This document shows, one piece after another, positions 21,891 through 29,738 of a stretch of DNA of 64,000 nucleotides. Positions within the stretch are counted from its first letter, which is position 1. Each line of letters starts with the position of its first letter. Origin of the DNA: Pseudomonas sp. Irchel 3A7 (GTDB lineage Bacteria; Pseudomonadota; Gammaproteobacteria; Pseudomonadales; Pseudomonadaceae); NCBI RefSeq assembly GCF_900187565.1, contig NZ_FYED01000013.1, forward strand, positions 62,001 to 126,000, written 5' to 3'. Below the pieces are notes generated by a model. That model ran no database searches and was not told where the DNA came from. It saw only the letters and a program-made list of their open reading frames with translations. Made by a program: the position numbers and the translations under genes.

Positions 21891-22643
21891 ATGACCGACA
21901 CCCCATTGTCCCCCGCCGAATTCGAAGCCGCCCTGCGCGCCAAAGGCGCCTATTACCACATTCACCACCCCTACCACGTGGCGATGTACGAAGGCCGGGC
22001 AACCCGCGAGCAGATCCAGGGCTGGGTCGCCAATCGCTTTTACTATCAGGTGAACATCCCGCTCAAAGATGCCGCGATCCTGGCCAACTGCCCGGACCGC
22101 GAGATCCGCCGCGAATGGATTCAGCGTCTGCTCGACCACGACGGCGCCCCCGGCGAAGACGGCGGCATCGAAGCCTGGCTGCGTCTGGGCCAGGCAGTCG
22201 GCCTCGACCCCGATCAGCTGCGCTCCCAGGAACTGGTGCTACCCGGCGTGCGTTTCGCTGTTGACGCTTACGTCAACTTCGCCCGCCGCGCCAGTTGGCA
22301 GGAAGCCGCCAGCAGTTCGCTGACCGAACTGTTCGCACCGCAGATCCACCAGTCACGCCTGGACAGCTGGCCGCAGCATTACCCATGGATCGACCCGGCC
22401 GGCTACGAGTATTTCCGTACGCGCCTGGGCCAGGCGCGCCGTGATGTCGAACACGGCCTGGCGATCACTTTGCAGCACTACACAACGCGGGAAGGCCAGG
22501 AGCGCATGCTGGAAATTCTCCAGTTCAAACTGGACATTCTTTGGAGCATGCTCGATGCCATGAGCATGGCCTACGAACTCAAACGCCCGCCCTATCACAG
22601 CGTGACCGGGCAACGGGTCTGGCACAAAGGAATCACCTTATGA
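21891..22643 (+). CDS. pqqC: Pyrroloquinoline-quinone synthase
   Basis: Catalyses the last step, ring closure and eight-electron oxidation of the intermediate to PQQ, without a metal or added cofactor. The 250-aa all-helical protein shows family blocks YHIHHPYHVAMYEGRATREQ, WVANRFYYQVNIPLKDAAIL and the late LQHYTTREGQERML. The start ATG 21891 has CCGGAG ahead. Its TGA overlaps the pqqD ATG (22640-22643), showing translational coupling. Confidence 0.97.
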   Translation: MTDTPLSPAEFEAALRAKGAYYHIHHPYHVAMYEGRATREQIQGWVANRFYYQVNIPLKDAAILANCPDREIRREWIQRLLDHDGAPGEDGGIEAWLRLGQAVGLDPDQLRSQELVLPGVRFAVDAYVNFARRASWQEAASSSLTELFAPQIHQSRLDSWPQHYPWIDPAGYEYFRTRLGQARRDVEHGLAITLQHYTTREGQERMLEILQFKLDILWSMLDAMSMAYELKRPPYHSVTGQRVWHKGITL

Positions 22644-22915
22644 GTTTCGATCGCAGCAAGACTCCAACCTGGCGTCCCGGCTACCGCTTCCAGTACGAAC
22701 CGGCGCAAAAAGGCCATGTGCTGCTGTACCCGGAAGGCATGATTAAACTCAATGAAAGCGCCGCGTTGATCGGCGGTCTGATTGATGGCGAGCGGGATGT
22801 CGCAGCGATCATCGCCGAGCTCGACAAGCAGTTCCCCGGCGTGCCCGAGCTCGGTGACGACATCGAGCAATTCATGGAGGTCGCCCGTGCTCAGCACTGG
22901 ATCGAACTTGCCTGA
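22640..22915 (+). CDS. pqqD: PqqD peptide chaperone
   Basis: A 91-aa RiPP recognition element that binds PqqA and presents it to PqqE. The family blocks WRPGYRFQYEPAQKGHVLLYPEGMIKLNESA and the winged-helix tail (DVAAIIAELDKQFPGVPELGDDIEQF) are clear. The start overlaps the pqqC stop as ATGA and its last 29 nt overlap pqqE, so the three are coupled. Confidence 0.96.
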   Translation: MSFDRSKTPTWRPGYRFQYEPAQKGHVLLYPEGMIKLNESAALIGGLIDGERDVAAIIAELDKQFPGVPELGDDIEQFMEVARAQHWIELA

Positions 22916-24062
22916 TAACGCGTCAGACAAGTTACCGCCCAAACCGGAAATCGGCCTGCCGCTATGGCTGCTGGCCGAGCTGACCTACCGCTGCCCGCTG
23001 CAATGCCCATATTGTTCCAACCCACTGGATTTCGCCGAACAAGGCAAAGAGCTGACCACTGAACAGTGGATCAAAGTGTTCCGCGAAGCGCGGGAGATGG
23101 GTGCGGCGCAGTTGGGCTTTTCCGGGGGGGAACCGCTGGTGCGCCAGGACCTCGCCGAGCTGATCGCCGAGGCGCGCAAGCTGGGTTTCTACACCAACCT
23201 GATCACCTCCGGCATTGGCCTGACCGAGCAGAAAATCAGCGACTTCAAGAAGGCAGGCCTCGATCACATCCAGATCAGTTTCCAGGCCAGCGACGAGCAA
23301 GTGAACAACCTGCTCGCCGGCTCGAAAAAGGCCTTCGCGCAGAAGCTGGAAATGGCCCGAACGGTGAAGGCCCACGGCTATCCGATGGTGCTGAATTTCG
23401 TTACTCATCGGCACAACATCGACAAGATCGACCGCATCATCGAGCTGTGCATTGCCTTGGAGGCAGATTTCGTCGAACTTGCGACCTGCCAATTCTACGG
23501 TTGGGCGCAGCTGAATCGCGTGGGGCTGTTGCCGACCCGGGAACAACTGGTCCGTGCCGAACGCATCACCAATGAATACCGCGCCAGACTTGAAGCTGAA
23601 GGGCATCCGTGCAAGCTGATTTTTGTCACGCCGGACTATTATGAAGAACGCCCCAAAGCCTGCATGAATGGCTGGGGCAGTATTTTCCTGACCGTCACGC
23701 CGGACGGAACGGCGCTGCCGTGTCACGGTGCCCGACAGATGCCGGTGCAATTTCCCAACGTGCGCGACCACAGCATGCAGCACATCTGGTACGACTCGTT
23801 CGGCTTCAACCGTTTTCGCGGTTACGACTGGATGCCCGAGCCGTGCCGCTCCTGCGACGAGAAGGAAAAAGACTTCGGCGGCTGTCGCTGCCAGGCATTC
23901 ATGCTCACGGGTGACGCGAGCAATGCCGACCCGGTGTGCAGCAAATCGCAGCATCACGGCGTGATCCTCAAGGCCCGCGAAGAGGCTGAGCACGCGACCC
24001 AGACCATTGAACAACTGGCCTTTCGCAATGAACGAAACTCACGCCTCATCGCCAAAAGCTGA
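22887..24062 (+). CDS. pqqE: PqqE radical SAM peptide cross-linking enzyme
   Basis: Forms the carbon-carbon bond between Glu and Tyr of PqqA using S-adenosylmethionine and iron-sulfur clusters. The radical SAM motif is C36-x3-C40-x2-C43 (RCPLQCPYCSNP), then GFSGGEPL. The C-terminal SPASM cysteines are in EPCRSCDEKEKDFGGCRCQ. The open frame extends upstream, but GTG 22887 with GGAGG at 22876-22880 gives the family's usual start and 391 aa. It overlaps pqqD by 29 nt and the following peptidase gene by 35 nt. Confidence 0.96.
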   Translation: MLSTGSNLPDNASDKLPPKPEIGLPLWLLAELTYRCPLQCPYCSNPLDFAEQGKELTTEQWIKVFREAREMGAAQLGFSGGEPLVRQDLAELIAEARKLGFYTNLITSGIGLTEQKISDFKKAGLDHIQISFQASDEQVNNLLAGSKKAFAQKLEMARTVKAHGYPMVLNFVTHRHNIDKIDRIIELCIALEADFVELATCQFYGWAQLNRVGLLPTREQLVRAERITNEYRARLEAEGHPCKLIFVTPDYYEERPKACMNGWGSIFLTVTPDGTALPCHGARQMPVQFPNVRDHSMQHIWYDSFGFNRFRGYDWMPEPCRSCDEKEKDFGGCRCQAFMLTGDASNADPVCSKSQHHGVILKAREEAEHATQTIEQLAFRNERNSRLIAKS

Positions 24063-25854
24063 ACCCTTCAGCGCCGCCAAAGCCGTTGCGGCCGGCATCG
24101 ATTTTGCCGAACTGCTGGTCGGCCAACAGGGCTTGTTCTGGAACGAATACCGCCCGGAGGACGCCGCCTGCCGCATCTGGCATTGGCGCAATGGCGCAGC
24201 GAAATGCCTGACGCCGCCGGGCTTCAGCGTGCGCAGTCGGGTGTACGAATACGGTGGTGGCGCGTTTTGTCTGACGGACGATGGGGTGGTATTCGTCAAC
24301 GAGGCCGATCAGCAGCTGTATCACCAATCGCTAAAGGATGAGGCACCCGAGGTGCTGACATCCGGCATCTGCCGCTACGGCGACTTACAGTACGCCAAGG
24401 GTCAGGTGCTGGCGGTTGAAGAAAACCGTGATCGGCACCGCCTGGTGGCGATCGATCTGGCCGACCGCAAGCGCCATTTGCTGGCCGAAGGCGCCGACTT
24501 CTACGCCGCCCCGACCCTCAGTCCTGATGCGCGGCGTCTGGCGTGGATCGAGTGGAGTCGCCCGGATCAACCCTGGACCGCGACCCGTTTGATGGTTGCC
24601 GAACGCCAGGGCGTTGGTGAATTTGGACCGGCCCGCTGCGTGGCCGGTGATGGCGCTGAAGAATCCCTGCAACAACCACGGTTTGATAGCAGCGGCCGAT
24701 TGCTGTGCCTGACGGATCGTGGCGGTTACTGGCAGCCTTGGATCGAGTCGGCAAACGGTCTGATCCCATTGCCGAGCGCAGCGGCCGATCATGGCCCTGC
24801 CCCTTGGCAACTCGGCGGCTGCACCTGGTTACCGCTGGGCGAGGACCATTATCTGGCGAGTTGGACCGAAGGCGGTTTTGGCCGACTGGGCGTTTGCGGG
24901 GCCAGTTGTGAAGCATTCACGGGCGACTACAGCCGCTTTCGCAGCCTCGCCCTGGATGAGCAATTCATTTATTGCATCGCGGCCTCGCCGGTCAGCTCCT
25001 CGGCGGTGATCGCCATCGACCGCCAGACCCGGCAAGTCAAGGTGCTGGCCGGCGGCATCGCGCCTTTGCCCGCCGAGCAAATCAGCCGCCCGCAAACCTT
25101 GCGCTATCCAAGCGGATCGGGCGAGGCCCACGGTTTCTTCTACCCGGCGATGACTGGCGAAGCAAAACCGCCACTGGTGGTGTTCATCCACGGCGGACCG
25201 ACATCCGCGTGTTACCCGATGCTCGATCCGCGCATTCAGTACTGGGCCCAGCGCGGTTTCGCCGTGGCCGACCTCAACTACCGTGGCAGCAGCGGCTATG
25301 GTCGGGCTTACCGCCAGGCGTTGCATTTGGGTTGGGGGGATGTCGATGTCGAAGACGCTTGCGCGGTGGTCAGCCATCTTGCCGAACGCGGATTGATTGA
25401 CGGTGCCAAGGCGTTCATTCGCGGCGGCAGCGCCGGTGGTTACACCACACTTTGCGCGCTGGCCTTCCACGACGTGTTTCGGGCCGGCGCCAGTCTTTAT
25501 GGGGTCAGCGATCCCGTCGCCTTGGGTCGGGCGACACACAAGTTCGAGGGCGACTACCTGGATTGGCTGATCGGCGATCCCGTACAGGACGCCGAGCGCT
25601 ACGCCGCAAGAACGCCGTTGTTGCATGCGGGCAACATCCGCGTGCCGATGATCTTCTTTCAGGGGGAACTGGATGCCGTGGTCGTGCCACAACAAACCCG
25701 TGACATGGTGGAGGCGTTGCAGAACAAAGGCATTCTGGTCGAGGCTCATTACTATGCGGACGAACGCCACGGCTTTCGCAAGGCCGGCAACCAGGCCCAT
25801 GCGCTGGAGCAGGAATGGATGTTTTATCGGCGGGTGATGGATCAGGAAGACTGA
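24028..25854 (+). CDS. S9 family prolyl-oligopeptidase-like peptidase of the pqq operon
   Basis: A 608-aa serine peptidase: an N-terminal beta-propeller part (to about 330) and a C-terminal alpha/beta-hydrolase domain with VVFIHGGPTSACYPMLDP, the nucleophile motif GGSAGGYTT, the acid in GELDAVVVP and the base in ADERHGF. ATG 24028 lies inside the end of pqqE, so it is the last gene of the operon. The same gene follows pqqE in P. fluorescens and P. putida; I recall it as pqqM in strain B16. It may help degrade or process the PqqA peptide, but it is not known to be essential. Confidence 0.85.
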   Translation: MNETHASSPKAEPFSAAKAVAAGIDFAELLVGQQGLFWNEYRPEDAACRIWHWRNGAAKCLTPPGFSVRSRVYEYGGGAFCLTDDGVVFVNEADQQLYHQSLKDEAPEVLTSGICRYGDLQYAKGQVLAVEENRDRHRLVAIDLADRKRHLLAEGADFYAAPTLSPDARRLAWIEWSRPDQPWTATRLMVAERQGVGEFGPARCVAGDGAEESLQQPRFDSSGRLLCLTDRGGYWQPWIESANGLIPLPSAAADHGPAPWQLGGCTWLPLGEDHYLASWTEGGFGRLGVCGASCEAFTGDYSRFRSLALDEQFIYCIAASPVSSSAVIAIDRQTRQVKVLAGGIAPLPAEQISRPQTLRYPSGSGEAHGFFYPAMTGEAKPPLVVFIHGGPTSACYPMLDPRIQYWAQRGFAVADLNYRGSSGYGRAYRQALHLGWGDVDVEDACAVVSHLAERGLIDGAKAFIRGGSAGGYTTLCALAFHDVFRAGASLYGVSDPVALGRATHKFEGDYLDWLIGDPVQDAERYAARTPLLHAGNIRVPMIFFQGELDAVVVPQQTRDMVEALQNKGILVEAHYYADERHGFRKAGNQAHALEQEWMFYRRVMDQED

Positions 25855-25888
25855 GGTCTACGCTCAGAACAGAAATTGTGTCGTCCCG

Positions 25889-25960
25889 TTCGCGAGCAGG
25901 CTCGCTCCCACAGATTTTGTGTACACCACATACCCTGTGGGAGCGGGCTTGCCCGCGAAA
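25889..25960. repeat. REP pair
   Basis: TTCGCGAGCAGGCTCGCTCC and the inverse variant CTGTGGGAGCGGGCTTGCCC, about 22 nt apart. It lies between the peptidase gene and the - strand YqaE-type gene. Confidence 0.8.
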
Positions 25961-25984
25961 GCTATCTACCGGGCGACACAATAC

Positions 25985-26143
25985 TCAGCGCTTGGCGATG
26001 ATATACACCGCATGCACGATCCCCGGGATGTAACCACACAGGGTCAACAGAATATTCAGCCAGAACGCCCCGCCGAATCCTACTTGCAGAAACACACCCA
26101 ACGGCGGCAACAGAATGGCGATGATGATGCGAATAAAATCCAT
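25985..26143 (-). CDS. YqaE/Pmp3-family membrane peptide
   Basis: A 52-aa protein with two membrane helices (RIIIAILLPPLGVFLQVGFG and AFWLNILLTLCGYIPGIVHA) joined by a short loop, the complete UPF0057/Pmp3 pattern including LPPLGVF and GYIPG. AGGAG before ATG 26143 decides the start over an upstream frame extension. Members respond to osmotic or salt stress in several bacteria and yeast; the mechanism is unclear. Confidence 0.85.
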   Translation of the reverse strand: MDFIRIIIAILLPPLGVFLQVGFGGAFWLNILLTLCGYIPGIVHAVYIIAKR

Positions 26144-26227
26144 GGGTTCAGCTCCTGATTGAAGTCGGCTCATGCGAACCATACATGCAATCGACCTGTG
26201 CCGTTGGTCAGGGTTCAGCCCGACTAT

Positions 26228-26548
26228 TCACGCGAGTATCTCCAGACCGTGTTTCTGAACGATGCTCAGCAGCTTCAGCGCCATACCGCTGGGGTGTTTA
26301 TCACCTGCTTCCCATTGCTTGACGGTGGAAGCGCTGGTGTTCAGGTAACGCGCGAAGACCGGCTGGCTGACATTGTTGCGCTCGCGCAATGCTTTGATCT
26401 GCTCTGCCGGGATTGCCTCTGGCACTGTAGCGAGACATGACTCATCGAATTCACGCATGGTCGCTTTGCTGATTGCACCAATGGCATACAGGGCACTGGC
26501 CGATTCGTGGATCGACTCCGCTATTTCACTTTTGTATTTTTTACCCAT
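26228..26548 (-). CDS. HigA-type antitoxin (second toxin-antitoxin pair)
   Basis: A 106-aa protein with a long N-terminal helix and a C-terminal helix-turn-helix (about residues 50-80: QIKALRERNNVSQPVFARYLNTSASTVKQWEAG), the layout of HigA/MqsA-like antitoxins paired with RelE-type toxins. It overlaps the toxin gene by 8 nt, toxin first. It likely represses the operon by binding the palindrome at 26918-26934. Confidence 0.85.
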   Translation of the reverse strand: MGKKYKSEIAESIHESASALYAIGAISKATMREFDESCLATVPEAIPAEQIKALRERNNVSQPVFARYLNTSASTVKQWEAGDKHPSGMALKLLSIVQKHGLEILA

Positions 26549-26903
26549 GAGGTATCTCCATAAACTCCTTGATATCCAGCAAGCGCTGGATTTCGATCTC
26601 GGTCAACCCTCCGTATGTCTTGGCTAATTCACGTAAGTCGGCCAAGTGCTTCAGAGTGATGTTGCTCTGATCCTTCTTCGCATAGAGAAACTGATAAACC
26701 CAGTAACGGCTACCCTTTGCCAAAAGAATCGACCGATGCCGATTGGCATTCAAACGCTTCTTCCAGACCCCGCCACCGAGATTAATCGCCTGCCCTTTGA
26801 GCATTTCGGTGAATGCCTCCCGAAGCTCGTCATCACCGATCCAGGCCTTCGCGGCCTGCATCGCAAAACGTTTTGTCTTGAACAGCCTTGGTGACATTGG
26901 CAT
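26541..26903 (-). CDS. RelE/HigB-type toxin (second pair)
   Basis: A 120-aa protein of the RelE-type group with FKTKRFAMQAAKAWIGDDELREA, then AINLGGGVWKKRLNANRHRSILLAKGSRYWVYQFLYAKKDQSNI, matching the family core (gGG-xKkR, then a tyrosine-rich strand and K-x-x-xNI). It is expected to cleave translated mRNA. AGGAAGGG precedes ATG 26903; ATG 26897 is an alternative. A perfect palindrome lies just upstream. Confidence 0.88.
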   Translation of the reverse strand: MPMSPRLFKTKRFAMQAAKAWIGDDELREAFTEMLKGQAINLGGGVWKKRLNANRHRSILLAKGSRYWVYQFLYAKKDQSNITLKHLADLRELAKTYGGLTEIEIQRLLDIKEFMEIPHG

Positions 26904-26917
26904 CCCTTCCTAAAAAC

Positions 26918-26934
26918 ATACCACCCAGTGGTAT
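26918..26934. promoter_or_regulatory. Palindromic operator of the second toxin-antitoxin operon
   Basis: ATACCAC-CCA-GTGGTAT is a perfect 7-bp palindrome with a 3-bp spacer, 15 nt upstream of the toxin start. Its size and place fit a HigA-type autoregulatory operator. Confidence 0.6.
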
Positions 26935-27060
26935 AGAATTCAAAGCCAACGCCACAACAATATTGTTTCGCTGGCATCGGCACTCCTTGCCGACGCCCTC
27001 TAAAAAGCCATTGATCCAGTCATAGCTCAAGCCGAGATTGCCTTTGGCAAAACCCGGCCA

Positions 27061-27100
27061 CAAAAAAACGCCCCACGCCAAAAAAATCAGGCGTGGGGCG
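27061..27100 (-). terminator. Terminator of the aminotransferase gene
   Basis: Arms 27069-27079 (CGCCCCACGCC) and 27090-27100 (GGCGTGGGGCG) are perfect. Reading the - strand, the hairpin is followed by seven T (27062-27068), so it terminates the gene ending at 27150. Confidence 0.85.
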
Positions 27101-27149
27101 CGCGTTATACCGCGAGACGGTTCGGGAATTCGTGCGGGATGCTTCTGCG

Positions 27150-28433
27150 TCAGACGGCAATCCCTTTGCGGCACTGCACTTGTGCGGTGCGTACTCGGGA
27201 GAAGGCGCGGGCCAGGCGCAGCAGCATTTCGTCAATGTTGGCTTTGCTGACAGTCAACGCAGGGGTAAAGCGCAGGCAGTCCGGTTGTGGCGCATCGAGC
27301 AGCAAGCCTTCGTACAACGCCGCTTTGACCACGTCGTCGGCGCAATCGTCTGATAGGGTCAGGCCCCAGAGCAGCCCTTGGCCGCGCAATTCGCCGTGGC
27401 CATAACGATGGGACAAACGCTGCAGGCCTTCACGCAGGTGCTGGCCGGTTTCCCCGACATGCTCGAGAAACCCTTTGTCCTGCACGCTGTCGAGTACGGC
27501 CAGGCCCGCCGCGGTCATCAGCGCATTGCCATGATGGGTGCCGCTCAGTTCACCGGTGTCAAAGCAGCAGGCCTTGCCCCGCGCCAGCAAGGCCGCCAGG
27601 GGCACGCCACCACCCAGCCCTTTGCCGAGCACCACGATATCGGCCCGGACGCCGTAGGCTTGTTCGGCGAGCAAGGTGGCGCAGCGACCGATGCCGGTTT
27701 GCACTTCGTCGAGGATCAGCAGGATGCCAAGTTCACGGCACAGTCGCTCGACGCCTTTGAGGTAACGCGCCGTGGCCGGCATCACCCCGGCCTCGCTCTG
27801 GATCGGCTCGAGCATGATCGCCACCGTCTGCTCATCCACGGCCGCGTGCAGCGCCGGAAGATCATTGAACCGCACATGGTTGAAGCCCGGAAGCTGCGGC
27901 TCGAATCGATTGATCAGCGTCGAACTGTCCGACGCCGGAATCGTCCCCAAACTACGGCCATGACAACCCTTGTTGGCAACGATGATTCGCGAGGCACCAC
28001 CACGGTGCTGTTGGCCCCATTTGCGCGCCAGTTTGATCGCTGCTTCACAGGCTTCGCTGCCGGTGTTGAGCAAATACGCCTGGTCGCTGCCGGTGCTGGT
28101 GCACAAGCGCTCGGCGAGGTTGAGCCTGCCGCGATTGTGCAAGCCGAAACCGGGATTGATCAGTGTCTGAGCCTGCGCCGTTATCGCGTTGACCAACGCC
28201 TTGGGGCTGTGACCGAGGCTGTTGGCCCCGCCCCCCTGGGAAAAATCCAGATAGGCGCGGTCATCGCTGTCCCACAGCCATGAGCCCTGGCCGCGCACAA
28301 AAACCTGCTGCGGCCGCTCGACACTGGGCATCAGACACTCACTGGAAAGGTTGTCGCCACTGGACGGGAAAGAAGCGTTCGTCACCAGATCATCAAGACT
28401 CGGCGAATGACGGCGCAGGCTGAACAAATTCAT
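27150..28433 (-). CDS. Class III PLP-dependent aminotransferase (ArgD-like)
   Basis: A 427-aa fold-type I aminotransferase of the acetylornithine/ornithine group. The PLP lysine is K271 (VVLGKGLGGG), with D242 in LDEVQTGIGR, and phosphate-binding NTGSEACEAA at 123-132. It also has the H-S/N-H turn THHGNALM. The protein starts with a ~40-residue extension before the usual N-terminus. It lies divergent from the LysR gene and near the pqq operon; I recall a similar aminotransferase called pqqI in P. fluorescens B16, but a direct role in PQQ synthesis is not established by the sequence. Confidence 0.85.
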   Translation of the reverse strand: MNLFSLRRHSPSLDDLVTNASFPSSGDNLSSECLMPSVERPQQVFVRGQGSWLWDSDDRAYLDFSQGGGANSLGHSPKALVNAITAQAQTLINPGFGLHNRGRLNLAERLCTSTGSDQAYLLNTGSEACEAAIKLARKWGQQHRGGASRIIVANKGCHGRSLGTIPASDSSTLINRFEPQLPGFNHVRFNDLPALHAAVDEQTVAIMLEPIQSEAGVMPATARYLKGVERLCRELGILLILDEVQTGIGRCATLLAEQAYGVRADIVVLGKGLGGGVPLAALLARGKACCFDTGELSGTHHGNALMTAAGLAVLDSVQDKGFLEHVGETGQHLREGLQRLSHRYGHGELRGQGLLWGLTLSDDCADDVVKAALYEGLLLDAPQPDCLRFTPALTVSKANIDEMLLRLARAFSRVRTAQVQCRKGIAV

Positions 28434-28589
28434 TTGTTCAACCCTCGTTTGAGGTTTTTTGCATTACCAATGTAAACACCATCGAAGCAAACGGTATTCA
28501 TCGTGTTCTGTGGCCCTGTAAGCCTTGTGAATATCGGTAGACTAGGCTCAGACAAGGCGTTGAGCCATTTCGATTTCCCAGCATTTTCG

Positions 28590-28604
28590 ATAAGTATTAC
28601 TTAT
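28590..28604. promoter_or_regulatory. Palindrome over the LysR gene start
   Basis: ATAAGTATTACTTAT spans the bases just before and into the ATG at 28603; all positions but the centre are symmetric. It may be an autoregulatory site. No good ribosome-binding site is visible for this gene. Confidence 0.35.
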
Positions 28605-29511
28605 GGATTTCAAGCAACTGCGTTATTTCGTCGCGGTCTATGAAGAAGGCCATGTGGGCCGGGCCGCCGAGCGACTGTCCATCTCCCAACCGGCGCTGTC
28701 CCAGCAGATCCGCCACCTCGAACAGATCCTCGATGTGAGTCTGTTCGAGCGCAGCAGCAAACGCCTGCTGCCGACGCTCGCGGCCCACACGCTGTACAAC
28801 CACGCCCTGCCCTTGCTCGACGGTCTGCAACGGGCACGCGAGGCGCTAGGCAATTTCAAGGGGCAAGCGCTGCGTACGCTGGCCATCGGTGTCTTGCAGA
28901 CCGTGCATACCAGCCTGGTGCCGCAGATGCTCGAACGGGTACGCAGGGAGCAACCGCATCTGGTGGTGCAGATCTATGAACTGACGGGCCTGGAAATCGA
29001 GCGACGACTGCTCAATGGCTCACTGGATATCGGCATCAGCTACTTGCCGCCCCGCCAACCGGGGCTGCATGGCGTGATGTTGTACGAAGATGAACTGACC
29101 CTTGTGATCCCGGCTGAGCATCCATTGCGGGAATTCAAGAAAGTATCCATGAGCCAGGCTGCCGAATTGCCCATGCTGCTCCTGGGTGAAGAGTTTCAGG
29201 TGCGGCAAATCTGGCAGGCGCAATTGGCAAATCTGGGGCGTCGGCCACAGGTGCAAGCCGAACTGAACAACATGGCCGGGATTCTCGACAGCCTGCCGCA
29301 CACGCGGTTGGCGACTGTGCTGCCGGGGCGTTCACAAAAGGCGCATGGCAATAAGGATTTGCTGTGGAAACCCCTGAGCGAACCACGGGTGCCACTGAAA
29401 GTCGGATTGGTGTGTCGCGATGTGCAACGGCAACAGGCCTCGCTGGCGTTGCTGCGGACATTGCTTGAAGAGGTGATGAGTCGGCCGGATGAACGGGATG
29501 GCCTGAGCTGA
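28603..29511 (+). CDS. LysR-family transcriptional regulator
   Basis: A 302-aa protein with the LysR helix-turn-helix (MDFKQLRYFVAVYEEGHVGRAAERLSISQPALSQQIRHLE) and a C-terminal effector domain of the CynR-like type (GLLNGSLDIGISYLPP-like segment, LYEDELTLVIPAEHPL, MLLLGEEFQVRQ). It is divergent from the aminotransferase gene with 169 nt between, the usual layout for a LysR regulator and its target. A gene in this position is named pqqH in some strains, by recollection. The effector is unknown. Confidence 0.88.
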   Translation: MDFKQLRYFVAVYEEGHVGRAAERLSISQPALSQQIRHLEQILDVSLFERSSKRLLPTLAAHTLYNHALPLLDGLQRAREALGNFKGQALRTLAIGVLQTVHTSLVPQMLERVRREQPHLVVQIYELTGLEIERRLLNGSLDIGISYLPPRQPGLHGVMLYEDELTLVIPAEHPLREFKKVSMSQAAELPMLLLGEEFQVRQIWQAQLANLGRRPQVQAELNNMAGILDSLPHTRLATVLPGRSQKAHGNKDLLWKPLSEPRVPLKVGLVCRDVQRQQASLALLRTLLEEVMSRPDERDGLS

Positions 29512-29532
29512 ATACTTTTTCGCAGGCATAAG

Positions 29533-29556
29533 AAAACCCCGCCGAAGCGGGGCTTT
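29533..29556 (+). terminator. Terminator of the LysR gene
   Basis: CCCCGC and GCGGGG with a CGAA loop, preceded by A residues and followed by CTTT, 20 nt after the stop codon. Confidence 0.7.
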
Positions 29557-29702
29557 GCAGACTGTTTCCCTGACATCCATTTCACTCCGCCGTCCTGGCA
29601 GAATCCTACGTGTCCGTGTTGTTGCTTTGCGCTTCCTGCGCGACGTCCATGAGAAGTAGATTAGCTGTGGATCCAATCTGCTTCTATGGGAGAAAAGCAG
29701 CA

Positions 29703-29730
29703 CGTCATGTAAGAGAATGCTTACATGACG
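29703..29730 (-). terminator. Hairpin downstream of the first acyl-CoA dehydrogenase gene
   Basis: CGTCATGTAAG (29703-29713) and CTTACATGACG (29720-29730), perfect 11-bp arms with a 6-nt loop, 9 nt past the - strand stop. The T-rich tail is weak (CTTTTCTCC). Confidence 0.55.
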
Positions 29731-29738
29731 TTACATTG

